In this document: piece after piece, positions 15,936 through 24,143 of the stretch
Layout of the letters: each line of letters opens with the position of its first letter
Numbering within the stretch: the stretch's first letter is position 1
From: Bacteroides sp. CAG:1076
GTDB lineage: Bacteria; Bacteroidota; Bacteroidia; Bacteroidales; Bacteroidaceae
DNA length: 26,758 nucleotides
Direction of reading: 5' to 3'
Assembly: GCA_000436795.1 (NCBI GenBank)
Contig: HF993272.1
Coordinates: 1-26,758, forward strand
The notes under the pieces: model-generated
Database searches by the model: none
What the model was told of the DNA's origin: nothing
Seen by the model: the letters and a program-made list of their open reading frames with translations, nothing else
Made by a program: the position numbers and the translations under genes

Positions 15936-15958
15936 AGTCGTAATGCGATTTTAAATGA

Positions 15959-16276
15959 TTATTTCAATAAAGCTTCTACTTTTTCCTTCAAGGCAGCCTT
16001 TGTAGTAGCACCTACCTGCTTGTCGACAACTTTACCATCCTTGATAAAAAGTACGGTAGGAATGTTACGTACGCCGAACTGTGCAGGAAGATCAGCATTG
16101 TCGTCTACATCGCACTTACCGATGTTAACTTTATCTTTATATTCTTCTGCCAGTTCTTCAATATAAGGAGCAATCAGCTTGCAAGGTCCGCACCAAGTTG
16201 CCCAGAAATCCAAAACTACTGGTTTACCCTCAGCTACAATAGCTTCAAAATTGTCATCTTTAATATTCAATGCCAT
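15959..16276 (-). CDS. trxA: Thioredoxin
   Basis: A 105-residue cytoplasmic thioredoxin of normal length with the active-site WCGPC at residues 28-32 in the usual context [20 protein letters not shown]. The conserved cis-Pro loop is [13 protein letters not shown] (about 74-86, Pro at 77) and the buried Asp is D23. There is no signal peptide, unlike many Bacteroides thioredoxin-fold proteins. It reduces disulfides in cytoplasmic proteins and would be recycled by thioredoxin reductase encoded elsewhere. It has its own promoter at the very end of dnaE and is followed by the acidic protein gene and a terminator. Confidence 0.97.
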   Translation of the reverse strand: MALNIKDDNFEAIVAEGKPVVLDFWATWCGPCKLIAPYIEELAEEYKDKVNIGKCDVDDNADLPAQFGVRNIPTVLFIKDGKVVDKQVGATTKAALKEKVEALLK

Positions 16277-16309
16277 AATTCTAGTTGTTTAGTTATTTAA
16301 TTATATACG

Positions 16310-16341
16310 CAAATATATACTAATTTATTTTATAGTCCAAC
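16310..16341 (-). promoter_or_regulatory. trxA promoter overlapping the end of dnaE
   Basis: On the minus strand TATATTTG (16317 to 16310) is an exact -7 box, with GTTG (16341 to 16338) 20 bp upstream as -33 element. The -33 element lies within the last codons of dnaE and the -7 box just after its stop, so trxA can be expressed separately from dnaE. Confidence 0.65.
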
Positions 16342-19300
16342 AATGGCTGACTTTTTAAATAATTTACTATGTCTTTTCTGACGGATATTTTCAGCGTGCG
16401 TGACATAAGGTTGACATGCATCTGTCCGTCCTCGTCGCGGATATAGAAGAACAGCTCGGCATTGCCGGGATTTTCTTTCACCAGCGAACTGAATTCCATA
16501 ATCATTTCGTCGTTGATGGCAGAGAGCGGTGCCGTCACCGTAAGTTTCTCTATCAAGCGGTCTTTCACCTCGGGCAACAGTTCGATGTTGTTGATCTTTA
16601 TCTCCCATTCGTCCTGCTTCCACTGGCGGGGCTGACACTTGCCATGCATAAACAAGAACATTCCTTCGGCAAAAAAGTTTTTCTTTTCCACCCATTCATT
16701 GCCAAAAAATGCAAATTCGGCTGTTCCCGAATAGTCTTCCACCTTTGCTACACCGAAAGGTTTTCCGGTTTTAGTATATCCCTCACGCACGCCGGTAACA
16801 ATACCTCCCAACGTCAGGTCGTGGTTCTGCAACGGAGTCAAGTCGGAAAGCTGTGCCATGTGCGTAGTGCAGACATTTTCCAGTATCACCGAGAACTCAT
16901 CCAGCGGATGGGCAGAAAGATAGATACCTACCAGTTCACGTTCCTTGTTCAGGCGTTCCAGATCGCTCCATGCCGGCGCACGGACTATTTCGGGAGTAGC
17001 GATTTCCACTTCATGCTCGCCGCCGAACAAGGAATTGGCAGCAGCAGCCTTGTCCATCTGATACTTGTTTCCGTAACGCACCAGTACTTCGACAAAGGTT
17101 TCGTCCTTGGCATTCTTCACGAAGAAATCCTCACGATGGATGTTCGGGAAACTGTCGAAAGCTCCAGCCAAAGCCAGATTTTCGATGTTCTTACGGTTGC
17201 ATGCCGAAAGATTCACACGCTGTACAAAGTCGAATATATCTTTGAAAGGTCCGTTCTTTTCGCGCTCTGCCAGAATACTCTGAACAGCCGACTCACCTAC
17301 TCCCTTGATGGCTCCCAGTCCGAAACGAATATCTCCATGACGGTTTACAGAGAACTTCAGGCTACTTTCGTTTACATCAGGTCCCAGCACGTTGACACCC
17401 GTCGCTTTGCTCTCGTCCATCAGCTTGGTGATTTCGGTGATGTTCGAAATGTTACGGCTCATGGTAGCCGCCATGTACTCTGACGGATAGTTGGCTTTCA
17501 GGTAAGCCGTCTGATAGGCAACCCACGAGTAGCAGGTAGCATGCGACTTATTGAAGGCGTAGGAAGCAAACTTTTCCCAGTCGGCCCAGATCTTTTCCAG
17601 AATCTTCGGGTCGTGACCGTTCTTCTTTCCTCCCTCGATGAACTTAGGTTTCATGTGATCCAGCTTGTCGCGCAGCTTCTTACCCATCGCCTTACGCAAG
17701 GCATCCGATTCGCCTCGGGTAAAGTCGGCAAGCAGACGCGACAGCAACATCACCTGCTCCTGATAGACCGTAATACCGTATGTATCTTTCAGGTATTTCT
17801 CCATGACCGGAATATCGTATTCGATAGGCTTGCGTCCCTGCTTACGGTCGATAAAGTCGGGGATATAATCCATAGGTCCCGGACGATAGAGGGCGTTCAT
17901 GGCAATCAGGTCCTCGAACGTGGTAGGCTGAAGTTCGCGCAGGTACTTCTGCATACCCGCCGATTCGAACTGGAACGTACCGATGGTCCGACCGTCGCTA
18001 TACAACTTATAGGTAGCCGGATCGTCAATCGGAATTTCATCGATATTCAGAATAATGCCTTTACTCTGCTTGATATTCTCGAGGGCTTCCTTGATGATAG
18101 AAAGCGTCTTCAGTCCCAGGAAGTCCATCTTAATCAGTCCCGTATCTTCGATGACCGAACCCTCGTACTGCGTCACCAGCATCTTTTCGCCGGTTTCCTT
18201 ATCATCAGCCGTGCTGACCGGTACCCAGTCGGTGATATCGTCACGGCAGATAATGGTACCACAGGCATGCACACCCGTATTGCGGACGTTACCTTCCAGC
18301 ATCTTGGCATACTTGATAGTATCGCGGAGCACAGGGTCCGACGAAACCTCGGCAGCTTGCAGCTCGGGTACATAGGCTATGGCATTGGGCAAGTTCAGTT
18401 TCTTGTCGGGAATCTTGTCGGGCACAAGCTTACACAGACGGTCGGATTCCGAAAGCGGCAGTTTCTGTACACGTGCCACATCCTTGATGGCAAGCTTGGT
18501 CGCCATCGTACCATATGTAATAATATGAGCAACCTTTTCCTGTCCGTACTTTTCGGTTACCCAGTTCAACACACGTCCTCGGCCGTCATCATCGAAGTCG
18601 ACATCGATATCCGGCAAGGAGATACGGTCGGGATTCAGGAAACGCTCGAACAACAAGTCGTATTTGATAGGGTCGATCTGCGTGATACCCAAGCAATAAG
18701 CCACTGCCGAACCGGCAGCCGAACCACGTCCCGGTCCTACAGACACATCGAGCTGATTGCGGGCAGCAGAGATAAAGTCCTGCACAATCAAGAAGTATCC
18801 CGGGAAACCCATGGTCTTCATGATATGCAACTCGAACTTGATACGCTCTCTCACCTCATCGGTCAGGTGTTCGCCATAACGGCGGCGTGCTCCGTCGTAT
18901 GCCAGTTTTGACAGGTAATCGGCTTCCAGCTTGATACGATACAGTTTTTCGTAACCTCCCAGACGTTCAATCTTTGCCTTTGCCGCAGCCTCGTCCATAA
19001 CGACATTGCCATTTTCATCCTGCGTAAATTCATCGAACAAATCTTTCTCGGTGAATTTCTTGCGGTATTCTTCCTCGGTACCAAAATCTTCGGGAATGGC
19101 AAAGGTAGGCATGATAGGTGCATGGTCGATGGAATAAAACTCCACCTGATCGCAGATATCGCAGGTATTGGTCAGTGCTTCGGGCACATCGGCAAATACC
19201 TCGTTCATCTCCTCACGGGTTTTCATCCATTCCTGCTTGGTATAAAGCATACGGTTCGGATCATCCAGATCCTTACCGGTACTCAGACAGATCAGACGGT

Positions 19301-20117
19301 CGTGTGCTTCGGCGTTTTCTTCATCTACAAAGTGTACATCGTTCGTGCAGACCAGCTTGATGTTGTATTTTTTCGAATACTCCATCAGCTTCTTGTTGAC
19401 CACTTCCTGCAACTTATAAGTTTCGTGGTTCGCCCGTGGCACGGTAGCCTTGTGGCGCTGCAACTCGAGGTAAAAATCGTCGCCGAACAAATTCTTGTAC
19501 CACTGGATGGCTTCTTCCGCTTCGGCAAACTGTCCTGCCGTAATGCGGCGTGGAATCTCACCTCCCAGACATGCCGAGCAGATAATCAGTCCCTCGTGAT
19601 ATTTTTCCAGTTCCACACGGTCGGTACGCGGACGCATGTAAAACCCTTCGGTCCATGCCTTCGATACCAGCTTAATCAGGTTGTGATACCCTTTCAAGTT
19701 CTTGGCAAGCACCACCAGGTGATACCCGCTCTGGTCAGCCTTACCCTCCTTGTCCGTCAGGCGCCGGCGTGCCACGTACATTTCACAGCCGATAATTGGC
19801 TTGAACAGTTTTTTCTTGGCAGCTTCCAGTTGCTCCCGACATTCAGCCAGTTCAGCTTCCGGATTTTCCGACTCGGCTTTTCCGCTTTCCAGTGCGGCAA
19901 TCTTTTTCTTTAAATCTTTTATCTCGCCATTTGTTCCCCCATTCTTCTTGTTCACATAGTTGAAAAACTCCTTTATACCGAACATATCGCCATGATCGGT
20001 TACGGCAATGCCTCGCATCCCGTTGGCAATCGCCTTGTCTACCAAACGGGGAATTGATGCCTGACCGTCCAGAATAGAATATTGGGTGTGGACGTGCAAA
20101 TGAACAAAATCGTGCAT
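16320..20117 (-). CDS. dnaE: DNA polymerase III subunit alpha
   Basis: This is the replicative polymerase catalytic subunit. From the ATG at 20117 it has 1265 residues, about 100 more than E. coli DnaE. It begins with a PHP domain (HLHVHTQYSILDG at 6-18, VTDHGDMFGI at 39-48, later TNDVHF). The palm shows GPGRGSAAGSAVAYCLG, the catalytic PDIDVDFDDDGR and MDFLGLKTLSI; then come YRPGPMDYIPDFIDRK, the tandem helix-hairpin-helix region and an OB fold (about residues 985-1075). Most extra length lies at about 58-103 of the PHP domain, a charged, coiled-coil-like insertion (such as GEIKDLKKKIAALESGK). The frame extends upstream only to a TTG at 20168, beyond the -7 box at 20142-20149, so the ATG is chosen. 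It is divergent from psd. Confidence 0.97.
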   Translation of the reverse strand: MHDFVHLHVHTQYSILDGQASIPRLVDKAIANGMRGIAVTDHGDMFGIKEFFNYVNKKNGGTNGEIKDLKKKIAALESGKAESENPEAELAECREQLEAAKKKLFKPIIGCEMYVARRRLTDKEGKADQSGYHLVVLAKNLKGYHNLIKLVSKAWTEGFYMRPRTDRVELEKYHEGLIICSACLGGEIPRRITAGQFAEAEEAIQWYKNLFGDDFYLELQRHKATVPRANHETYKLQEVVNKKLMEYSKKYNIKLVCTNDVHFVDEENAEAHDRLICLSTGKDLDDPNRMLYTKQEWMKTREEMNEVFADVPEALTNTCDICDQVEFYSIDHAPIMPTFAIPEDFGTEEEYRKKFTEKDLFDEFTQDENGNVVMDEAAAKAKIERLGGYEKLYRIKLEADYLSKLAYDGARRRYGEHLTDEVRERIKFELHIMKTMGFPGYFLIVQDFISAARNQLDVSVGPGRGSAAGSAVAYCLGITQIDPIKYDLLFERFLNPDRISLPDIDVDFDDDGRGRVLNWVTEKYGQEKVAHIITYGTMATKLAIKDVARVQKLPLSESDRLCKLVPDKIPDKKLNLPNAIAYVPELQAAEVSSDPVLRDTIKYAKMLEGNVRNTGVHACGTIICRDDITDWVPVSTADDKETGEKMLVTQYEGSVIEDTGLIKMDFLGLKTLSIIKEALENIKQSKGIILNIDEIPIDDPATYKLYSDGRTIGTFQFESAGMQKYLRELQPTTFEDLIAMNALYRPGPMDYIPDFIDRKQGRKPIEYDIPVMEKYLKDTYGITVYQEQVMLLSRLLADFTRGESDALRKAMGKKLRDKLDHMKPKFIEGGKKNGHDPKILEKIWADWEKFASYAFNKSHATCYSWVAYQTAYLKANYPSEYMAATMSRNISNITEITKLMDESKATGVNVLGPDVNESSLKFSVNRHGDIRFGLGAIKGVGESAVQSILAEREKNGPFKDIFDFVQRVNLSACNRKNIENLALAGAFDSFPNIHREDFFVKNAKDETFVEVLVRYGNKYQMDKAAAANSLFGGEHEVEIATPEIVRAPAWSDLERLNKERELVGIYLSAHPLDEFSVILENVCTTHMAQLSDLTPLQNHDLTLGGIVTGVREGYTKTGKPFGVAKVEDYSGTAEFAFFGNEWVEKKNFFAEGMFLFMHGKCQPRQWKQDEWEIKINNIELLPEVKDRLIEKLTVTAPLSAINDEMIMEFSSLVKENPGNAELFFYIRDEDGQMHVNLMSRTLKISVRKDIVNYLKSQPLLDYKIN

Positions 20118-20141
20118 ATTTTCATTATTAAAAACAGAGTT

Positions 20142-20173
20142 CAAAGATACCGAGGTTTCGGAGAACAAACAAA
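20142..20173 (-). promoter_or_regulatory. dnaE promoter
   Basis: On the minus strand TTTG (20173 to 20170), a 20-bp spacer and TATCTTTG (20149 to 20142) match both elements of the Bacteroidetes housekeeping promoter exactly. Transcription would start near 20135, giving a leader of about 18 nt before the ATG at 20117. Confidence 0.8.
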
Positions 20174-20251
20174 AACAAACGAATAAAGTTATCGTTCATG
20201 AATACTTTTTAGCAAAAAAAAATGTAAAGAGGTAATTCTAACGGTTGTTTA

Positions 20252-20283
20252 TTTGGCAGGTTTTTAAATTAAGTATATTTTTG
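20252..20283 (+). promoter_or_regulatory. psd-pssA promoter
   Basis: TTTG (20252-20255), a 20-bp spacer and TATTTTTG (20276-20283) match the -33/-7 consensus. The ATG at 20306 lies 22 bp after the -7 box. A second TAnnTTTG match (TAACTTTG, 20296-20303) abuts the start codon and has no -33 partner, so it is probably fortuitous. Confidence 0.75.
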
Positions 20284-20305
20284 CACGATAAAATGTAACT
20301 TTGTT

Positions 20306-21001
20306 ATGACCGGATTAAACAAAATAAAAAAAATAAAGAAAATAAGATTACACCGGGAAGGTACTCACATTCTTGTAACCAGCGCACTTTTATTGCTTCT
20401 TATCAATGCTGCATTATACTGGGGAATAGAATGTAAAATACCTTTCTACATCATAGCTTTTGCCAGCATCATCCTTTATCTGCTGATGGTAAATTTTTTC
20501 CGTTGTCCGATCCGTCTGTTCGGCGGTGACACGGAAAAAATTGTTGTAGCTCCGGCAGACGGACGTATCGTTGTTATCGAGGAGGTGGATGAACATGAAT
20601 ATTTCCACGACCGCCGACTCATGATTTCTATTTTCATGGATATTACAAACGTTCATGCCAACTGGTATCCGGTAGATGGCGTGATTCGTCATGTAGATCA
20701 TCACAACGGACGTTTCATGAAGGCATGGCTTCCTAAGGCAAGCACTGAAAACGAACGCTCGATGGTGGTCATCGACACTCCGGAAGGACATACCGTCATG
20801 GCACGACAGATTGCAGGAGCCGTGGCACGTCGTATCGTAACATATGCCGAAAAAGGAGAAGATTGTTACATCGATGAACATATGGGGTTCATCAAATTTG
20901 GCTCACGTGTAGATGTATACCTGCCGCTGGGAACAGAGGTATGTGTAAAAATGGGACAGAAAACAACGGGTAACCAGACCGTCATCGCTAAATTAATGTA
21001 A
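20306..21001 (+). CDS. psd: Phosphatidylserine decarboxylase proenzyme
   Basis: The enzyme turns phosphatidylserine into phosphatidylethanolamine at the inner membrane. This 231-residue protein belongs to the short (archaeal-type, PSD-A) group. It has a basic N-terminus, two hydrophobic segments (about residues 22-40 and 45-64), [10 protein letters not shown] (81-90), the [13 protein letters not shown] segment (110-122) and the self-cleavage site [11 protein letters not shown]. Cleavage between G199 and S200 would turn Ser200 into the pyruvoyl group of the small alpha subunit. pssA, which makes its substrate, starts 14 bp downstream behind a strong AGGAGGA at 21001-21007. Both genes share the promoter at 20252-20283. 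Confidence 0.96.
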   Translation: MTGLNKIKKIKKIRLHREGTHILVTSALLLLLINAALYWGIECKIPFYIIAFASIILYLLMVNFFRCPIRLFGGDTEKIVVAPADGRIVVIEEVDEHEYFHDRRLMISIFMDITNVHANWYPVDGVIRHVDHHNGRFMKAWLPKASTENERSMVVIDTPEGHTVMARQIAGAVARRIVTYAEKGEDCYIDEHMGFIKFGSRVDVYLPLGTEVCVKMGQKTTGNQTVIAKLM

Positions 21002-21015
21002 GGAGGAACATAGAT

Positions 21016-21720
21016 ATGGCACATGCAATTGTCCGTAATATTCCTAACACGATAACTTGCTGTAACCTCTTTTCGGGATGTATTGCAGCTTATATGGCAT
21101 TTCAAGGCAACTACAAGCTGTCTTTGACATTTATTGTTATCGGAGCTGTATTCGACTTTTTCGACGGAATGACGGCACGTTTGCTCCATGTATCCTCTCC
21201 TATCGGCAAAGAACTCGATTCACTGGCCGATGATATCACTTTCGGACTGGCACCGGCCGCTATCGCCTTTTCCTTGTTCAAGGAGGTGCATTATCCGGAT
21301 TTTCTGATGCCGCTGGCTGAAATCATGCCATATACAGCGTTTCTGATAGCTGTCTTTTCAGGACTACGACTGGCTAAGTTTAATATCGACAGCCGACAGA
21401 CAAGTTCTTTTATCGGCATGCCAACTCCTGCCAATGCGTTATTCTGGGCTTCTCTGTCAGTAGGCGGACATGCATTTGTAGTTTCCGACAGTTTCAATGC
21501 AATATACCTGTTCATCCTGGTTGTTGTCATGTCACTGTTGCTGGTTGCCGAACTTCCTATGTTTTCATTAAAGTTCAAAGATTTATCGTGGGGGCACAAT
21601 AAGATAAGCTATATCTTCCTGATTGTCAGCATACCCTTGCTTGTTATTTTCCAGTTGAGTGGCATTGCGGCGGTTATTGTCTGGTATATTCTTCTCTCAC
21701 TGATAACTCGTAAAAAATGA
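21016..21720 (+). CDS. pssA: CDP-diacylglycerol-serine O-phosphatidyltransferase
   Basis: This integral membrane enzyme makes phosphatidylserine from CDP-diacylglycerol and serine. The 234-residue protein shows the complete CDP-alcohol phosphatidyltransferase motif D-x2-DG-x2-AR-x8-G-x3-D-x3-D: D47, D50, G51, A54, R55, G64, D68 and D72. About seven or eight hydrophobic helices cover the rest. Its N-terminus IVRNIPNTITCCNLFSGC is typical of the Bacillus-type (subclass II) enzyme. AGGAGGA at 21001-21007 is one of the few clear ribosome binding sites in the window and overlaps the end of psd, suggesting coupled production. The order psd-pssA groups the two steps of phosphatidylethanolamine synthesis in one operon. 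Confidence 0.97.
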   Translation: MAHAIVRNIPNTITCCNLFSGCIAAYMAFQGNYKLSLTFIVIGAVFDFFDGMTARLLHVSSPIGKELDSLADDITFGLAPAAIAFSLFKEVHYPDFLMPLAEIMPYTAFLIAVFSGLRLAKFNIDSRQTSSFIGMPTPANALFWASLSVGGHAFVVSDSFNAIYLFILVVVMSLLLVAELPMFSLKFKDLSWGHNKISYIFLIVSIPLLVIFQLSGIAAVIVWYILLSLITRKK

Positions 21721-21774
21721 TAAAACAATAATCGTGGCACGGTTGTTGTTATTTTACTACCAAAAACAATAACT

Positions 21775-22059
21775 ATGTTTCATATTTTAGGATTTATATT
21801 TTTCTTCGTTCTGATTGTTCTTGTCCTCGGAGTGGCTGTACTTTCTAAAATCATTCGTACAGTATTCGGTCTGGGACGCCGCATGACAGGAAGTTCCTCT
21901 GCTCAAAGTCATTCGCAAAACCAGCGCAGTTCCTCATCCAATTATCGCTCTTCCGACAATGATGAGTCACAGCAGTCTGCCCAGAATACCTCAGGACGCA
22001 AAAAGATTTTCGACAGTGATGAAGGCGAATACGTTGACTTCGAGGAAGTAAAGGAATAA
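21775..22059 (+). CDS. DUF4834-like small membrane protein
   Basis: A 94-residue protein with one long N-terminal hydrophobic helix (FHILGFIFFFVLIVLVLGVA, about residues 2-21), a short basic stretch (RTVFGLGRR), a Ser/Gln/Asn-rich low-complexity linker (about 39-73) and a conserved-looking acidic end (KKIFDSDEGEYVDFEEVKE). The layout agrees with my memory of DUF4834 proteins in Bacteroidales, which often follow the phospholipid genes. The C-terminal motif may be a docking peptide on a flexible tether at the membrane, but no function is known to me. It lies 54 bp after pssA on the same strand without a clear -7 box, so it probably shares that transcript. A strong hairpin follows. Confidence 0.8.
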   Translation: MFHILGFIFFFVLIVLVLGVAVLSKIIRTVFGLGRRMTGSSSAQSHSQNQRSSSSNYRSSDNDESQQSAQNTSGRKKIFDSDEGEYVDFEEVKE

Positions 22060-22142
22060 TAAACCGATTACAACTTTCACAGTATAAGCATATGCGCAGC
22101 AAGAATGGAATATTTTTGCTGCCTAACAAAATAGAGAAAAAA

Positions 22143-22206
22143 CAAAGATTCCCCGCTTAAAAGATTTCTTTCATTGCAAGACAAACTTTTAAGCGGGGAA
22201 TCTTTG
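22143..22206. terminator. Bidirectional terminator hairpin between convergent genes
   Basis: A perfect 21-bp inverted repeat (22143-22163 and 22186-22206, loop 22 nt) lies between the ends of the DUF4834-like gene and the Lrp/AsnC gene. The minus strand is followed by a T-rich tract (complement of 22132-22142); the plus side has only TTTG, so it probably works best for the regulator gene. Confidence 0.8.
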
Positions 22207-22230
22207 TATGCGATCGACTGAATGGACTCT

Positions 22231-22707
22231 TTATTCTTCGTCTACTACATCCTGTATAGGCATCTGACGCTTGATTGCTTCACGGAAAGATATAATGGTT
22301 TCCGAGCGTGACAAGCCCAGCGGCTGTAATTTATCGTGGATGATATTCAGTAAATGATGATTATTCTTTGCGTAAATCTTGATAAACATGTCATACTGTC
22401 CGGTAGTGTAATGACATTCTACCACTTCGGGAATACGCTTCAGAGCTTCTGTCACCGAATCAAACTGTTCGGGGTCCCGCAGGTATAACCCGATGTAAGC
22501 ACAAGTTTCATAACCGATCTTTTCGGGATCTATTATGAACTCGGAACCTTTCAGTATTCCTAAGTTGGTCAACTTCTGGATACGCTGATGAATCGCAGCA
22601 CCTGATACATTGCAAGCACGTGCCACTTCCAGAAAGGGAATACGGGCATTGTCGGCAATCAAGCGCAAAATCTGTTCGTCTAAACTGTCTAATTGATGAT
22701 GTCCCAT
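22231..22707 (-). CDS. Lrp/AsnC-family transcriptional regulator
   Basis: From ATG 22707 the protein has 158 residues, the family size. The N-terminal helix-turn-helix (about residues 8-57) reads LDEQILRLIADNARIPFLEV, then ARACNVSGAAIHQRIQKL, followed by the linker strand GILKGSEFIIDPEKIG. The C-terminal RAM domain (about 65-150) includes ECHYTTGQYDMFIKIYAKN with the GxYD turn that forms the effector pocket. Members sense amino acids and act as dimers to octamers. The frame extends upstream to a TTG at 22731, but that TTG overlaps the -7 box, so the ATG is preferred. It is divergent from the M64 peptidase and could control it, or its own gene, from the 136-bp gap; this is inference. Confidence 0.95.
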   Translation of the reverse strand: MGHHQLDSLDEQILRLIADNARIPFLEVARACNVSGAAIHQRIQKLTNLGILKGSEFIIDPEKIGYETCAYIGLYLRDPEQFDSVTEALKRIPEVVECHYTTGQYDMFIKIYAKNNHHLLNIIHDKLQPLGLSRSETIISFREAIKRQMPIQDVVDEE

Positions 22708-22728
22708 TGATGAATTTTTAAATTTGTA

Positions 22729-22736
22729 CAAATATA
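22729..22736 (-). promoter_or_regulatory. -7 box of the Lrp/AsnC regulator
   Basis: On the minus strand TATATTTG (22736 to 22729) matches TAnnTTTG and lies 21 bp before the ATG at 22707. It excludes the TTG at 22731 as a start. No clear -33 element is present. Confidence 0.5.
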
Positions 22737-22810
22737 GTATATTTATTCCATACGAGGGATAGCAATTGTAACTTTTATCATTGTTTTAGCACTAAATTGG
22801 CAGATAGTCC

Positions 22811-22818
22811 TATCTTTG
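22811..22818 (+). promoter_or_regulatory. -7 box of the M64 peptidase gene
   Basis: TATCTTTG matches TAnnTTTG and lies 25 bp before the ATG at 22844. The region 19-21 bp upstream has no TTTG, so an activator may help. The divergent regulator is a candidate. Confidence 0.5.
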
Positions 22819-22843
22819 TAAAAAAATTAAATCTTTTGGTTTT

Positions 22844-24133
22844 ATGAAAAAAAACATATTGGCTGCATTATTCATTTCGGCTTTTGTTCAGGCTGGCGGA
22901 TATGCACAAAACTTCAACGACTTCTTTATTGATAAAACCCTGAGAATAGACTATTTATTCAACGGAAATGCACAGAAACAGGATATCAGCCTCGATGAAC
23001 TGGTTTCACTTCCCGGATGGGCCGGAAGAAGAAATTTCCTGAGCGAACTGCCGCTGGAAGGAAACGGAGAAATCACCATGCGAGATAAAGCTACAGGAGA
23101 AGTTATCTATCGTACTTCATTCTCCAGTCTGTTTCAAGAATGGATCAGCGAGGAAGAGGCAAAACACGTGACAAGAGGATTCGAAAATACATTCTTGCTG
23201 CCTTATCCTAAACGCCCGGCTACGGTAACCATCGAACTGAAGAATGCCTACCGCAAATCTTGTACTTCGCTGACACACGACATCGATCCGAAAGATATCT
23301 TGATACACCAGCGGGGGATGTCACAGGTGACTCCTCACCGTTACCTGATCAAGAATGGTACTCCCGACAAATGTATCGATCTTGCTATTATGGCAGAGGG
23401 GTATACGGAAGAAGAAATGGATGTTTTCTACAAGGATGCTCAAGCTGCTTGTGATGCGATATTCTCACACGAACCGTTCAAAAGCCTAAAGGAACGCTTT
23501 AATGTCGTAGCCGTAGCAACTCCTTCGCACGACAGCGGAGTCAGCATACCCCGAAAAGGAGAATGGAAGAATACGGCTGTCAGCTCACATTTCGATACGT
23601 TTTATTCCGACCGCTACCTGACAACCCGCAGCGTAAAGGCTATGCACAACTGGCTGGCAGGTATACCTTACGAACACATTATTATCTTAGCCAATACCGA
23701 TACATATGGTGGAGGAGGTATTTACAACTCTTATCTGCTTACTACGGCTCATCACCCGATGTTCAAACCAGTGGTTGTACATGAATTCGGGCACAGCTTT
23801 GGAGGTCTGGCCGACGAATATGCATACGATACGGCTCCCAGTCCGCTATATCCTTACACAATAGAACCCTGGGAACCTAATATCACAACCTTGGTCGACT
23901 TTGATAGTAAATGGAAGGATATGGTACCAGCCGGTACCCCTGTACCGACACCTGCAGAAACTGATTCGACTGCCATTTATACCAAAGTCGGAGTTTACGA
24001 AGGTGGAGGATATACACTGAAAGGCATCTACCGTCCTACTACCGAGTGCAGAATGAAAATCAACGAGGCGCCTTGTTTCTGTCCGGTATGCGAACGTTCG
24101 CTTGAGAAAACAATTCATTTCTATACCGACTAA
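22844..24133 (+). CDS. Secreted M64-family zinc metallopeptidase
   Basis: The 429-residue protein has a signal peptide (MKKNILAALFISAFVQAGGYAQ, cleavage after about residue 22). An N-terminal beta-rich domain (about 23-155) fits the M64 N-terminal domain, and the catalytic domain (about 165-425) has HEFGHSFGGLADEY: zinc ligands H313 and H317, catalytic E314, and D324 or E325 as probable third ligand. The family (type: Clostridium ramosum IgA peptidase) is common in gut Bacteroides, but cutting IgA is shown only for some members, so the substrate is open. Cys residues in CRMKINEAPCFCPVCE (about 401-416) may form disulfides or bind metal. It has its own -7 box and overlaps none of its neighbours; a GNAT gene follows after 10 bp. 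Confidence 0.95.
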   Translation: MKKNILAALFISAFVQAGGYAQNFNDFFIDKTLRIDYLFNGNAQKQDISLDELVSLPGWAGRRNFLSELPLEGNGEITMRDKATGEVIYRTSFSSLFQEWISEEEAKHVTRGFENTFLLPYPKRPATVTIELKNAYRKSCTSLTHDIDPKDILIHQRGMSQVTPHRYLIKNGTPDKCIDLAIMAEGYTEEEMDVFYKDAQAACDAIFSHEPFKSLKERFNVVAVATPSHDSGVSIPRKGEWKNTAVSSHFDTFYSDRYLTTRSVKAMHNWLAGIPYEHIIILANTDTYGGGGIYNSYLLTTAHHPMFKPVVVHEFGHSFGGLADEYAYDTAPSPLYPYTIEPWEPNITTLVDFDSKWKDMVPAGTPVPTPAETDSTAIYTKVGVYEGGGYTLKGIYRPTTECRMKINEAPCFCPVCERSLEKTIHFYTD

Positions 24134-24143
24134 CCATTAATCT

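Noticed and set aside
16416..18911. Long plus-strand open frames opposite dnaE (up to about 456 codons).
   Set aside because: They lie fully antisense to a clearly recognised polymerase gene, have no domain motifs or promoter, and reflect its codon bias.
20296..20303. Second TAnnTTTG match just before the psd start codon.
   Set aside because: It has no -33 partner and would put the transcription start within the coding region; the upstream promoter with both elements is better.
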